Below are positions 1 through 12,746 of a stretch of 64,000 nucleotides of DNA, piece after piece. The notes under the pieces were generated by a model. It worked only from the letters and a program-made list of their open reading frames with translations. It had not been told where the DNA came from and ran no database searches. The DNA is taken from contig ML769445.1 in NCBI GenBank assembly GCA_009733575.1, positions 186,001 to 250,000 of the forward strand. Reading direction: 5' to 3'. The stretch is from Gymnopus androsaceus JB14. Its lineage: Eukaryota; Basidiomycota; Agaricomycetes; Agaricales; Omphalotaceae. A program made the position numbers and the translations under genes. Numbering within the stretch: position 1 is the first letter of the stretch; each line of letters starts with the position of its first letter.

Positions 1-17
1 GCTTTCACTCTACAACA

Positions 18-3000
18 ATGAGCGATCCAATGAAACCTTTCCATATGCAAGAATCAGAAGATGCGACGTCGCGTAGATCCAGTAGTAGCAGCAGAAAGGA
101 TGGGCAATTCATAGATATCGGAAGCATTCAAACCGAGCCAAAGATTAGTTAGTAGTTCATCATGCCATTCCTTTCTGACTTACTTACTTATGAATTTCAT
201 CAAAGACTTTTGCGGAGTATGTCGCCACAGGCAAAGGTCTTTTCTCCAAAGCCCGAGTTGAACCCGATGGACGGATAGTCGTGTCTCTCGACTTGAAGCA
301 ACAGCTACCAGATCTTCCTCCCGACTATGCACCAGAAGTTCAAGAATTTGGTATTGACAAGTCTACATGGATGGAATATCCTTCGATGAGCATTGTGATT
401 ATGATTGTCGGAAGTCGAGGTTAGTCCAAGATCAATCATTGTGGTCAAGTACAAGCAATCAACTTGTACTTTTAGGCGACGTTCAGCCCTACATTGCACT
501 TTCGCAACGCCTCCAAAAAGATGGGCATCGTATCAGAATTGCCTCACACGAGACATTCCGCTCCTTCGTCAACGACGCTGGTCTTGAATTCTTCGATATC
601 GGGGGCAATCCACAGGAACTCATGAGCTACATGGTCAAGAGTTTGTCTTATTCTACTGAAACCCTTCGTAACGTCCTTCAACGTGTACACAGACCCCGGA
701 CTAATGCCTGGATTTGAGTCGTTAACGAACGGGGACATTGGGAGGAAGAGAAAGATGCTTTCGACTGTACGTATATGTCGTTGAGGTGCAGACATTGTCT
801 TCCGAATTCGAGATAATCGTGCTCAAGTAGATGATGGAAGGCTGTTGGAAGTCTTGCCACTCTCCGGACCCTCAGACAGGTCGTCCCTTTGTAGCGGACG
901 CCATTATTTCGAATCCGCCTGCATTTGCCCATATTCATTGTGCGGAAGCGATGGGTATTCCCATTACTTCTTAGTTTCAGTGAGTCCGCATAGTGACGTA
1001 GTCTTCCTTTTTCAGTGATAAAACTAATCAATCTAAATTCAGCGATGCCTTGGTCTGTAGCTAAACCAATCTAATGCTTCTCAAAGGCCTATATCTTATA
1101 CCTTTGCAGGAGCCCTACCACATCATTTCCCCATCCTCTCGTCAACATTCAGAATTCGAATGCTCAAAGTGGCCTCACGAATTATCTTTCTTATGCACTC
1201 GCAGATATTTTGACATGGCAGGGGTATGTTATCCAACTCCGTATCCTTCGCGTTATACATAAAGGCAAAGGTCCTGATGCTAATTCCATTAGAATCGGAG
1301 ATCTCGTAAACAAGTTTCGCGCACGCTCACTCGGTTTACGCCCTCTATCGCTTAAATCCGGCGCGGGAGTCTTGGACAACTTGAAGGTACCTTGGACGTA
1401 CTGTATGAGTTCGGGGCTGGTGCCGAAACCAAAGGATTGGAAGAGTCATATCGGTACGTCTTTTTGAAGTTCTACTTTGCTTACTAGGCACGATAATCGC
1501 TGGAGTTGTTCAATTACTAATTCTACACTGTAGATGTTGTGGGATTTTACTTCCTCGACCTTGCGACTAATTATACACCCCCGGATGATCTGGCTGCGTT
1601 TTTAGATGCAGGGGAGCCACCGGTGTATATTGGGTTCGTTGAGTCTCGACTGTACTCCAAGCCTCTATCTAATGCCGGATGGTCAATAGATTCGGATCGG
1701 TCGTGGTCGACGACTCTGCAGCCATGACCAGTTAGTTGGAGAATCAGATACTGTGAGCAAGCACTGATTGTTACTTTCTAGACACAATATTCGAAGCAAC
1801 TCGTCAAGCAGGGGTTCGTGCCCTGGTTTCCGCTGGATGGGTAAGTAGTCCATTTATATATATTTCATCCCTAATCAAAACACATTTTCAGGGCGGACTC
1901 GGAGGCGTGTCCGTACCACCCCACATCTTCATCCTCGGAAATATCCCACACGACTGGCTCTTCTCCCAAGGACGAGTCTCCGCTGTCGTCCATCACGGTG
2001 GAGCAGGAACCACCGCTATCGGGTTATCAAACGGCCTACCAACAGTCGTCGTACCGTTCTTTGGCGATCAAGGATTCTGGGGTAGTATGATACACAAAGC
2101 CAACGCGGGTCCAGAGCCTATCCCGCATAAAACTCTAGGGATCGAGAATCTGAGAGACGGGATTCGTTTTGCGATTAGTTCAGAAGCTAAGGAGGCCGCG
2201 AGGAGGTTGGCGAGAGTGATTGAGAGTGAGGATGGGGTGAATCGGGGTGTGGAGAGCTTTTATAGGCATTTACCGCTGAATAATATGAGGTGTGATGTCG
2301 ATCCGGGGAGGATAGCGGTTTGGTGGTCTACGGAGCATGTTCGTGGTATTTTGCCGTTATCTGTTTTTGTTCCTGCTTATGGATTGCACTTTAGTGTCTA
2401 AAGTTGAGCGCGTTCGCAGCTCAGAATTTGATAAATGCGAAACTACTTCGACTTGAGAGCTTGGATCTCCATCGTACGTACGCGGATTGCTCTATAGCGA
2501 AGTGACTAAGTTCTCTATCTACAGGACCGAAAGAGTATGAAACATATAAACCTCCTTCGGACCCAGTCACTGGCGGAGCAAGTGCCATATTTTGGACAGT
2601 TACACATTACTACGGGGGAATTGCAGAGATATTCTAGTGAGCGATCGGAAAGAGTGGCCCTTCTTCAAGTTAACCACTCACAAACTTCCTTTGTTAGTTC
2701 GCCTGTGAAAGGCATTATCCACACCACGACTGCAATTCCACAAGGCGTAATGAAGATTGTTTCCTCCATCCATGAAGGGTTCTATAACATGCCGAAATTA
2801 TATGGGTCAGACGTTAGACAACCGGGAAAGGTGACCGATTTATCTAGTGGGATTAAGGAAGCTGGAAAGGTATTTGCTAGTGGATTTACTGTTCGTTGGT
2901 TGTAAGATATACTAAATTTTTCTGAAGGGTCTGTTTTATGGGTACTACGATGGCATCACTGGTCTTGTACGCGAGCCATGGCAAGGTGCGCAGAAGGAAG

Positions 3001-3542
3001 GCTTCGTTGGAGCCGTGAAGGGAGCTGGAAGGAGCTGTGAGTCTTCCATCCATCCTCCTTCGACTAAACTGTGTTAATCGAGTCATCCCATCGCAGTCAT
3101 CAATGCCACAATGCGCCCCGCAGCTGGTATCGTAGGCGCGGTCGCTAATCCCCTACAAGGTGCATGGAAGAGCGCACAGAATACTATCGTCAAGGAGCAG
3201 GATCAGCCACATTATCGTACCCGAGTAGAGGAAGGTCTACTTGCGGTGAAGTCTAGTACCGAAAATGAAAGGGCGAAGGTGGTGAAGAGGTTCAAGGAGG
3301 CGATGCAGAAGGAGAAGGTCGCAGAGAGGAAGAAGAAGATCACGCAGGTTGCGGAGGAGGTCATGTATGGGGATAAGATCTTGGACGAGTCTGAGGGGAA
3401 AGCTGATGAGAAGGGAAATGGTGGTTCGGCTTCGAATTCATCGAAACCGACGAAAGAAGTTGCGGACACGCAGAGATCTGATGACGCGTCATACGAGCAG
3501 GATGTAGAGTTGGCGAAACGGTTGTCGTTGTATGAGCAATGA
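18..3542 (+). CDS. Sterol 3-beta-glucosyltransferase-like protein, GT28/Atg26 family (probable frameshift)
   Basis: This gene probably transfers glucose from UDP-glucose to a membrane sterol. The first ATG at 18 opens a Ser-rich N-terminus. About a dozen short introns then join exons that read [18 protein letters not shown] (nucleotide-sugar transferase N-domain), [14 protein letters not shown], the acceptor-binding [16 protein letters not shown], and [20 protein letters not shown] with PFFGDQ, the C-terminal UDP-sugar site of family GT28. After [14 protein letters not shown] the protein continues into the long C-terminal extension usual for basidiomycete homologues ([16 protein letters not shown], then [17 protein letters not shown] and a charged Lys/Glu-rich tail). 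Splicing restores the family consensus everywhere except around 963-974. There GIPI should join LLSFTMPWS, but one extra base puts TAG in frame at 972-974. No intron resolves this, so the gene is either a recent pseudogene or carries a sequence error. The family assignment is secure; the sterol substrate is inferred. Confidence 0.88.
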
Positions 3543-4774
3543 AGACTTATCTAAGTAAAGATACTCGCTACTATAATGCTGCAAATATGATCCTCTTTGT
3601 CGAAGAAGTACATTGGAAGTACCTGCTCAGCTCATGGTTTGGTGTAGTTGTGGCAACGAACATCCCGCAAAACCCGCACGATGTATTCAAGCTGTATTCA
3701 AGCTGTAGACGAAAGATGTATCAAGTCTACCATGATTCAAATTGTATGTGAATAAAATCTTGAGAAAAGCTGATGTTTGGGGCGACTACGAGGAGAGAAA
3801 CATGCATGTAAGTATCGGTGGAATTTAAGTTCACGTCTGGTTCGTTCAGACGCGTTATTTTCGGGCTGAACAAGCAAGTTAATGCCACTCATTGAAATAT
3901 TTTCGTCACTGTATTCGAGCGACGGCACATACTGTCAGTCAAATGGGACAGTTACATGGGATTGTTCCATATCTCGGCCACTAGTCTCTTACTCACCTGG
4001 TTGGTCCCTGGCGGCGCCATTGAAAGGCGTCCGTAACACAATAGCAAGCTTGTTCGAAAAGTACTGTACTAGACTGCCAAGTAGGAAGGCCTCTAAAAGA
4101 CCGCGGGGTTGGGGGGATCTTGTTTGCCTCCCTTCTTTAGTTTGATTTATCTTGAGATGATCTTTATAGAGAAATCAGCTTTTATCGTTACCAAAACCCG
4201 CAAGGCGTAAGGGAAGCCTGACTGATTCAGAGCGACAGTTTCGACTCTTGCTGTAAGTATCAAAGTATTTGGACCCAGTGGAATCCGATGGACTGCATCC
4301 GAGTCGAATTTGTTTGTTGAAGAGATCGGATTTGCGAGTATGTAGAAACTGCAAATATGATACATAGGACATAACACCGGGATTCTTCGTCGTTCAACCA
4401 ATCCGGAGACAGGCAAGGGGTACTTATTTATTGTTGATTCAAATAAGAATCTGCTGCGGCGCTTGCCCTGTTATCTGTCTAAAGCATGCATCCTGAAGAT
4501 GCTACGTTCTGTATCTCCGGTGAAAATGTATGCACTTTGAGACTGAAAGCTTGACAAAGAGGGATGAGGGGCAAGTTTCGGCATTATTCGGCATCACTTA
4601 CTATCACTATCTTAATCGCAGCCCTAGAATAACTCAATTCAATTCCTTCACTCCATGCATATGACAGGCGCCCTCCCTGAATATAAAGTCTGAGTCGCGT
4701 TCAAAATTTCTCAGTGTGACCCTGCTCCTTCTTCAAGGTCCTCCGGTTGCCTGCAAGTCTCCTTGTAGCGCAGA
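3543..4774. other. Intergenic region before the Dal5-like permease
   Basis: I see no convincing gene here. Short ORFs on both strands lack family motifs and codon pattern. A tiny 11-bp direct repeat (tgtattcaagc, twice) lies at 3682-3703. The last 100 bp hold a TATA-like box (atataaa, 4681-4687), 88 bp upstream of the next ATG, which suggests the core promoter of the permease. Confidence 0.6.
4681..4687 (+). promoter_or_regulatory. TATA-like box of the permease gene
   Basis: An atataaa motif sits 88 bp upstream of the ATG at 4775, with pyrimidine-rich sequence following. It is the only good TATA-like element near this start. This is a motif match only. Confidence 0.4.
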
Positions 4775-7001
4775 ATGTCGAATCAAGCTACTTCACTCGA
4801 CGAGAAAAAGTCTATTTCAGACGAAATCGTTTCGCAGTTCGAGAATGGAGAACAGGTGGACGAAGTCCATGAATCGGATTACTCGGAGGAGCAATACAAG
4901 AAGCTGCTCAGGAAGATTGTGAGCTGCATTCTCTGTTGTTTCAGCCTATCTGACCTTCAACTACTTACTATTAGGATTGGTATCTTCTGCCTTTAATGTG
5001 GGTGGCCTATGGGGTTCAACAAGCTGACAAAACTGGTATCTCCACGCAAGCCCTGTTCAGCTTTCGACAGGACAATCATCTCGTAGGGCAGCAATATTCA
5101 TGGTAAGTTTCAGTCTGCTTCCGTCTATATTCTGTTTGCTTATACGTATGCTTTTCGCTTTCGCTTTCCAACAGGCTTTCAACGTTAGTAAATGAATCCT
5201 TATCTATGGAATGAAACTCATAACCCCTTTTACGCGTTCAGCATTTTCTATCTCTCATACATGTAAGTAGGCGCGGTACTTGTCCGACTGTCGCTTACTG
5301 AATGTCCGCAGGGTCTTCGAGTTCCCAATGAGTTTCGTGATGCAGCGGGTCTCTGTCGGAAAGACATTGTCAGCTCTAATGTTCCTTTGGGGCATCATCG
5401 TGCTATGTACTGCATTCGGTACGTTCCATCTTCTAGTCAATAAGCTTTAACGCTTACTTTGCTTCTTCCTCATCAGCTCACAATTTTGCTGGGCTCATGA
5501 TTCTCCGTACACTGCAAGGTCTTTTCGAGTGCACAATATCCCCATCATTCCTGTTGATCATTGGTACTTGGTATCGGACGAATGAACATGCAAGGTGTGT
5601 GCCCTTGCGGATGCTCCAATAATGCGTGTCCTTGATTCTTCTTCCAGCCGGTCCATCATTTGGGGGACTGCCAACTCGGGCTTCGGAATAATTGTCTCGC
5701 TCTGTATGTATGCAATCGGAGATAGTGCAACAAAACACGACTCTGGCCTCGCTGCCTGGAAAGGGTGAGAGAAAAATTCTTACTCAGTGTCTACTCAATC
5801 ATCATGATCGGTCATTCTTTGCGTTTTCCAGAATTTCCTTCTTCCTAGGTGGGACCACAATCTTGCTGTCAATCTTTTGTTGGTTCCTCCTTGGAACACC
5901 ACGTGAAGTTGCCTGGGTATCCTCTGAAGAGCGACGCATTGCTCAAGCTAGAATCGTCGCGAATAGAACTGGAACGGACCATCATAAACGCAGACAATGG
6001 AAGAAAGACCAGGTCATAGAAGCGTTTATAGATCCTTCTACATGGTTCCTCTTCTGCAGCGTCGTTCTCGCGGGGTTACCGAACGGAGGTATATCTTCTG
6101 TAAGTAAGAAAAAGCTTGTGAAAACGCACTATGCTAAAGTGCTTGGTTCCTCAGTTTGGGAGTCTGGTTTATACGAGTTTTGGGTTCACTGCTCTTCAAA
6201 CGATTTTATACGATATTCCCCGCCAAGTTGCTTCCATCATCTGGTTCCTCCTAGTAGGATACCTCTGCCGCTTCCCTCGATTGCGTTTTTGGCTCATGGT
6301 CAGGAATCATTTCCCCTCATGACGACGAACAATCTGCTAACAATAAAACAGCTCTTCTCCATTGTGCCTGGCTTCATCGGTCTAGTAGCGCTCTCTTTGC
6401 TGCCCGATTCGACGAGTTATCGATGGATAAAATTTGGAATGTATTTCATGGTGAGATCTAAATCCTATCCCCCTCTTTACGTGTTCAAGTGTACTCACTT
6501 TGAACCGGTATTTCTCTAGACCGCAACAAACAACATTAACGGCTTGCTTCTATGGATGCATGTACCGTCGAACGTTGGAGGCCGTACTAAGAAATCGGCG
6601 GTCTCGAGTATTATGTTCATTGCTTATTGCGTAGGCAACGCGGGTGGATCGCAGTTCTTCCTCGCCAAAGATGCACCGCAATATATTCCGGCGCTTGTCG
6701 CATGCTCCATTTGCTTGGGATTGGAATGTGGGTGGTTTGTTCTTGACATTAATGATTGATTGACCGTGTATACTCTAGTCGCTTTCATCCTAACATGGAG
6801 GTTCTACCTTGCGTACCAGAATTATTCGCGAGATAAGGCAGCCGAGGCATCGGGTCTTACGCCAGAGCAAGTGAAGGAGCTGGGAGCGATGAACGGTGAA
6901 AAGGATATGACGGATCGGCAGAACCCCCATTTCCGTAAGTTGGCTCTCTATCTGTTCTCAAAAGTCAAAGTGCTTATGACTTTGAAGGATATTCCTATTG
7001 A
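4775..7001 (+). CDS. MFS permease of the allantoate/Dal5 (anion:cation symporter) family
   Basis: This is a 12-helix plasma-membrane transporter, probably for an organic anion or small nitrogen compound; the substrate cannot be told. A charged cytosolic N-terminus (about 50 residues) leads into DWYLLPLMWVAYGVQQADKTG, a Dal5-family version of helix 1. Small exons follow with FYLSYMVFEFPMSFVMQR, then LRTLQGLFECTISPSFLLI, a helix-4/5 signature in which the family usually has E and P at these positions. The loop GTPREVAWVSSEERRIAQAR is the usual family linker (W-x-x-x-E-E-R). The C-half includes NVGGRTKKSAVSSIMFIAYC and GGSQFFLAKDAPQYIPAL. The final intron ends at 6987, giving the C-terminus NPHFRYSY with stop at 6999-7001. 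About 11 introns restore frame cleanly, so the gene looks intact. Downstream lies a decayed F-box gene, not a functional partner. Confidence 0.88.
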
Positions 7002-7081
7002 TAATTGAATACGAAACATGTTTATGTTCTTTTTGTGTTCTTTTTCACTGTAACACGCGCTTTTCAGCGGTTGAAGATCAG

Positions 7082-8268
7082 ATGGTCCCGAAACTAAAAT
7101 TTTGCGTCTTGAGCTCGCTTGCTTTCGACCATCATGATTCAATCACCAACGAACTGATAGAATGCATCGTCGAAAACCTCTACTCCGATAAATCTATTCT
7201 TCTCAATTGCGCATTGGTCGGCAAAGCTTGAGTTCGCTCTTCACAGTGTGGCATCTTTCGATCTATCATTCTCGACCGCTCGTTCTCCGATGATAACGTT
7301 CGGTTTGTGGCATTATTCGACGAGACCCCACGTTCGGCCTCGTACATCCGGTCTCTAGAGCTACGAAACTTTGACCTCCCTCCCTCAATGTCGGGTGCCT
7401 TGACGTATAACGTTACGGCGGAAAGAAATTATTCGTCAGCTTTCCGATGTGGGCAAACTATCGTTGGTCCATGTCGATTGGGTTTTGCTGCTTTTTTCGC
7501 TGTAGGCGGCACTCGTTGACATGTTCGAGAACCCCTCGATGAATCAACTGTCCCTTACATGGTTCTCTATCGAGAAATTCAATGATACGGCATCTCTACT
7601 CGCCCATCTGCGGCGTCTGAGGTGTTGAGACTGAAGACTTCGATTTGCGACAGCTGGGAAGTGCCAAACCGTTCTCCGAAATTGGATCTAGGCGCTGGTG
7701 CCACTGGTCTTTTGCCTCGATCTATACTTCTGGACGAATTGGTGTTCGGTTCCGGTGCTATTCTGGATGACCTTGTTACTCTGGATGAGGTTCCAGCAAG
7801 ACTGGTGCCCATCTGAAGGTCGAAATATGCAAATCGTGACAGATTGAAACACTAGCTACTGCTCCTGGAGCTGGTTCCTTGCTGCGGTATATCGGCAGAA
7901 GTGGTGTCAAGGTCATATCAAAAACAAGGTGTGGTTAATTTATCTGCTTTTACTCTATGTATTCAATCTTTAGACTCCCCCTTTCATCTTGGATACCCAA
8001 TCTGAAAGGCCTGGATATTTCTGGGCTCATTCAAAATAGCTCTCTCACTCCTATGTATCCCCCTGGATCCAGTCTCTACATCTCAGATTGGAGTTGCCCA
8101 CTGCAACGTCTGACCGTTCAACTCGCGATCGATATCTTCCATGGCACCGATGCATTGGCGGCCACCGCGTTTGATGTCCTTTCGGAGAAGCTCGAATTTG
8201 TTTCGCTTAAAATGGTAAATTTCGTAGCAAAGCAGCTCCGGATGGTGCTGAGAGGAATGTGTAAGTAG
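7082..8268 (+). pseudogene. Decayed F-box protein gene
   Basis: The start reads as a typical agaricomycete F-box: DSITNELIECIVENLY, then LLNCALVGKA. Where the motif calls for Trp (KAW), the codon is TGA at 7229-7231. Beyond that stop the same frame continues with family-like sequence (VRSSQ-GIFRSIIL, then ASYIRSLELRNFD). Later pieces lie in other frames: KEIIRQLSDVGKLSLVHVDW with an in-frame TAG, LRLKTSICDSWE around 7625, and SWIPNLKGLDISGL around 7990. Several stops and shifts, not just one, make a dead gene the best reading. F-box proteins normally recruit substrates to SCF ubiquitin ligases; nothing in the remnant shows a specific target. An alternative with many unusual introns is possible but would not remove the KA-stop. 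Confidence 0.65.
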
Positions 8269-8502
8269 GAAGTTCCTGTTCCTGTATCTACGATGAAGGT
8301 CAATGTTTTGAAGAGCCTTCGGATTATTCTCAGCCCAGCTACTTACTGGAACGGATCCTTACTATGGCGTTTTCATGTTGCATATCTCTGAGTCGATTAT
8401 TCCAATAAATTCTACCGGAGTTTCCGGGCCTTGGTGGATAAGATAAGATAACGAGATTAATTTTTTTGAGGCCATCAATTCTCGTCGACCTCGACCACGA
8501 CA

Positions 8503-10414
8503 ATGAGCAGCCTTATCTCTGCTGTATCCTGGGTCCGACGAGGCGTAGCTGTTCAAAATCCTGCGAAATATGTCCTGGATGACAAGGAACTAGAGCGTGT
8601 CAGTGCTCTCGCTCGAATTGAGCTGGAAGATGCTCAGGTCGAACTGAAACGTGCCCACGAAGCTGCACAAACTATGGGGCAAGGCGACGATGCTGATGCT
8701 GATGAAGACGAGGAAAATTGGGTCGAGTTGGTTGAATATTGTGTTTCTGGACTGGTAGACTAATAAACATTTTTAGTGAGGACGAAAATGCTATGGATGT
8801 AGACGAAGCTCCGAAGGCAAAGGACGAGGATCTATCTCAATATAATTTGGACGACTACGATAACGATACACCGGGAGATAGTGAGTCAAATGCATTCTAG
8901 AGTCTTGCAATATCTAATGGTATCCAAGCTATCAGCCATTTCAGCAATATTAACAATATAGCTCACTATAAAAACAACGACGAAGATCCCTACATCACAT
9001 TAAAGGTATCTGCTGAAATCCATGAGCCCTCATGATGTATCTAACCCTTCTCTCAGGAAGACGATGCTGAAAACGAGCGTGAAGAGCTCGAAGTCCTACC
9101 ATCAGACAATCTCATCGTTATCGCAAAAACTGAAGACGAAATTTCCCAACTCGAGATTTATGTGTACGAAGAATCGGAAGAGAACTTATACGTTCATCAC
9201 GACTAATGCTCCCCAATTTCCCTCTATGCCTCGAATGGCTCGATTTCCCTCCTACTTCCGCGAGTTCTAACAACGATCCCACAAATTCTGGTTTTGGCAA
9301 CTACATTGCCGTCGGAACTCTTGATCCAGAGATTGAAATCTGGTCTCTCGATGTTGTCGAATCCATGTACCCAAACAGTGTGCTAGGCCGGCCGGATAAA
9401 ACCAAAGCGCACATTCCAGTACCCTCGGGAACTGGAAAGAAGAAGAAGAAAAAACCCAAGCATAGGGAGGCAGAGAAGGCGTACCATGTTGATGCGGTTT
9501 TGGGTTTGAGCTGGAACAAGAAACAGAGGAACCTTCTTGCCAGTGCAAGTGCGGACAGGACAGTCAAACTATGGGATTTGAGTCGAGATCCGACAATTAC
9601 TGGAGGAGAAGGGGGTGCATTACGGAGCTTTGATGTCCACAAGGATAAAGTCCAGGCCGTACAATGGAATGAGAAGGATCCTGCTGTTCTTCTAACTGGA
9701 AGTTACGACCGTACGGTGCGGACGTTTGACTCTCGGTCTCCAGACGCTGGTGTCGGAGCTTTCTTGGGAAGTGATGTCGAAGCCTTGCGATGGGATCCTT
9801 GGCACGAATCTGGCTTCTACGTATGTCTCTTTTGCTGGTGACTCTGTCGTGTTCCTGTTAAAAGTTATGTAGGTGTCCCTCGAAAACGGTCTAGTCCTCA
9901 ACTTTGACGTCCGAACTCTCCCTTCAAATCTCGACGAACCTTCACCAGCGCGTTTTACCCTTCAGGCACATGATGGAGCTGCCTCTGCCCTCGATGTCAA
10001 CCCACACATAAAAGGATGTCTTGTCACTGGTGGTACCGATAAACTGGTCAAAATATGGAACGTGGAGGAAAACTCTGATGGTAAAAACAATGTCAGCCTA
10101 GTGAATTCAAGAGATCTGGGTGTGGTTAGTATGCTCATAAAAATTCCTCATCCTCTCGATTGACATATCTTTCTTAGGGTAAAGTTTTTTCGACAGTGTT
10201 TTCCCCGGACGATCCTCTCACGGTGGCTGCTGGAGGCTCAAAAGCCAAGTTACAGATCTGGGACGTCGCTGCTAACGCTGGGGCCAGGAAAGCGTTCGGG
10301 ACAAAACTCAGAGAAGCGGGGAAGGTTCTTCGCGAGAAACAGGCTGATACCGGTGTGGTTGGCGTTGCTAGTGACGACGAGGAAAGTGGTGATGAGGACG
10401 ATGATGATATCTAG
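8503..10414 (+). CDS. PWP1: WD40-repeat protein PWP1 (periodic tryptophan protein 1)
   Basis: PWP1 is a nucleolar WD40 protein needed for ribosome biogenesis, chiefly the large subunit. The ATG at 8503 starts MSSLISAVSWVRRGVA, a typical PWP1 N-terminus, followed by an acidic stretch (DDADADEDEE) and AHYKNNDEDPYITLKEDD. The next exons carry NLIVIAKTEDEISQLEIYVY and the WD blocks: YIAVGTLDPEIEIWSLD, LGLSWNKKQRNLLASAS-ADRTVKLWDL, VQAVQWNEKDPAVLLTGSYD, ALDVNPHIKGCLVTGG-TDKLVKIWN and a last repeat ending KAKLQIWDV. A Lys-rich insert (KKKKKKPKHREAEKAYH) precedes WD repeat 2, as in the family. The protein ends in an acidic tail (DDEESGDEDDDDI). About seven small introns were placed without frame conflict. 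The gene is convergent with the BTB gene, with a 206-bp gap. Confidence 0.93.
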
Positions 10415-10620
10415 AGTCGTATCCGTTGCAATACCATTCGCGGCCCTCACCGGTTTTTACTCATGAGAGCCAGATAAAAAAGTTAAACGAAGTCGTGAAA
10501 TTGTTGGGATGAGTAGGTAGAGTGCTGTCGGCCCTACCGATCTCTCCCATAAACGCATTCTTATCAAATTATCCTTCCAAAGGCACCGTCATTAGCCATT
10601 GGATGTCACTACAAACATAA

Positions 10621-12181
10621 CTAAGCCTCGCCACTCCTCGCACCTCTATCCCTTTCTCTACGCTTGCCTTTGACAGCTCTGACTCTGACTCCCTCAGGCC
10701 TAAGGGTACAGAAGAGAAAATGTCTTCTCGGTGCAGTGCTTCCACCTGCAGCAATGGCAGCAGCTGCTACACGAGTACCAAGGCTGAGCGGTGTGAGTGT
10801 TGAGGATTCGTTGCTGGTCGGATTGAGAGAGGCGGAGGTGCGCGGAACACCCAAGGAGAACATTCGGTCGAATACTAAGACAACTCGATGAATTTAGATG
10901 AACAACAGAAGAGTGAACAGATAACCTCACGTGTAGCAATGAACGCCTTTGCTGTTGTCTGGCACGCTAGATGCGTCAGTGAGAGCGGAGGACTCACCCC
11001 TTCTAGCTGACGCAAATAGCGATAGACCATCGATGGCTGCGGAGGACCGAAACGAAATACTGCATGGTACGCCTGCCGCCATTTTTCCTCGAGCAAACGG
11101 GCACACGTTGTTGGTTCGGGACAGGAGGCACAACATTGGTATTCCTTAGAGACGGAGGTGAGGCCGATTTTGAGGACGCGCTCGAGGAACCAGTTTCGGC
11201 GCTTTTCGAGTTTGAGGAGAGTTTCTTGGGTGAGTGAGCTCATTTCGTGCTCTGACCATCCACCGGGATTGTCAAGAACGAATCTGTATATAGGAAATGA
11301 GATGATGTTTATGAAGATTAACTGCGCATTCACCTAGAGCTCTCCTTGTAAAGCTCCTCCTCGTCGAAAAGCTCTGCGATTCGCATGGCTTTAATGGGCT
11401 TTCCGGCAGCATGTGTGAGCAGAAAAGTAAGGCAGTCTCGCTGTAGCGATGGCTGAAGAAGCTTATGGGAGATATGGATCAATGGCTCAACATTGTTCCA
11501 AGTGATTATACAGGAGAGGTGAGGGTATATATATTTGAGGAAGTCATGAAATGTACTCGCTCGTTCTTCCTTGAGCACGATAACAGCAACGGGAGGAGGA
11601 GAGCTATCATTTAGTTTGGCTAATGCATCGCTCCTGGATTGATCAATGTCATGATCACTATCGTTCTCTTCCACTGGATCAAAAGTTAGTCGCATTTCCG
11701 TCTCGGATTCAGGCCCAGTTGGCTGTGAAATCGTTATGAGCGACGGAGGACGTTGAGAGGATCGTTGAGATTTTATTTCGGTCCCCGTTCCTTCTGCTTC
11801 TGCATCTCCTTCTGTTTCCGACCAGTTCCCGCTCAAAGCAGCCTCGAAAAAAGGACTAGCAAAGACCAGAACCTCCTTGTGCGCCCAGAACGTTGTATTC
11901 TCCACTACGATCTTCACTGTTCCGGGAAACTTTGCATTTTTAGTGAATGTGTCGTCAATCTCGATATCTTCCTCTCCACCATCTGTCTCCTCTGCTCCTT
12001 CTTCTGGCTCGCTTTCGGACAGTGGGTAGGGAGAGATTCCTGCTCCAGATGCTGAGGCTGCTGCGTGTACGTGAGTTTCTATTGGTGAGCTGAGAGACGC
12101 GGAAGGATTATTCGGCCCGCGAGATACAGAATAATAGTTGTTCGAGTTTCGCGCAATGAGAATATGCGAAGGATTGGACAT
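10621..12181 (-). CDS. BTB/POZ-domain protein
   Basis: The protein starts at MSNPSHILIARNSN (ATG complementary to 12179-12181) with a low-complexity acidic N-terminus. The BTB core follows: GTVKIVVENTTFWAHKEVL, then VFASPFFEAALSGNW, interrupted by a Ser/Glu-rich insert of about 80 residues before VIVLKEERASTFHDFLKYIY. The C-terminal half has SLQRDCLTFLLTHAAGKPIKA and a Cys-rich patch (CCASCPEPTTCARLLEEKW) that may bind metal. Two introns are clear: one after LYKESSR (ends near 11285), and one joining AFIAT to LFDRMFSLGVPRT. The last exon has an Arg-rich tail. BTB domains mediate dimerisation and Cullin-3 binding; the target is unknown. The split BTB core is common in basidiomycete paralogues. 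The gene is divergent from the monooxygenase gene, 565 bp apart. Confidence 0.85.
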
Positions 12182-12746
12182 GGATGAAGAGTCAAACGTC
12201 AAAGCTGTAGATCAAGAGTCATAAGACAAGCGCTCACAGGGCCGGCGCTAATACTTGTCATCCGATAAGCTAAGCAATCAGGTTTCCGAAGACAATTGAT
12301 ATCGCACAAGGCTTGGGACGAACCAAAGCTGTACCTTTCGCTAGGCTTAGAGTCAAAAGTATTTCAAGAAAGAAAACCTAGTCCACATGATGTCGGCACT
12401 AGTCTCAATCAACATTCATATAATACTATACGCAGCTGGCACTGAAGTTGAACCCATGCTCGTTTCCGTTTCAAGAGCGGCTTTGCAGTGGCTTTGAGTT
12501 TTCGTCATCCAAGAATCGTTTATAACGGATACGAAATACGAACATGGATTCACCTGCCGTCACTTCAGTCGCTGCTTCTCCGTACTGTGGAGTCTTTAGC
12601 CAAAATTCAAACTCGCTCTCTAATTTTGCAATCGTTTCCAACAGGTATGTATATTGGCTACTTACTATATTAGTGTCGTCAGCTGAAGAAAACATCTCAC
12701 TTAGTTTTTTCTGCTTATAATATTCTGCTTCTCCAATTATTCTTCC
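12182..12746. other. Divergent promoter region, BTB gene / flavin monooxygenase
   Basis: No supportable gene lies here. The spacer separates two divergently transcribed genes, so it should hold both promoters. A taatattctg-type AT stretch lies about 30 bp before the monooxygenase ATG, but no strong TATA or known operator was seen. Confidence 0.5.
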
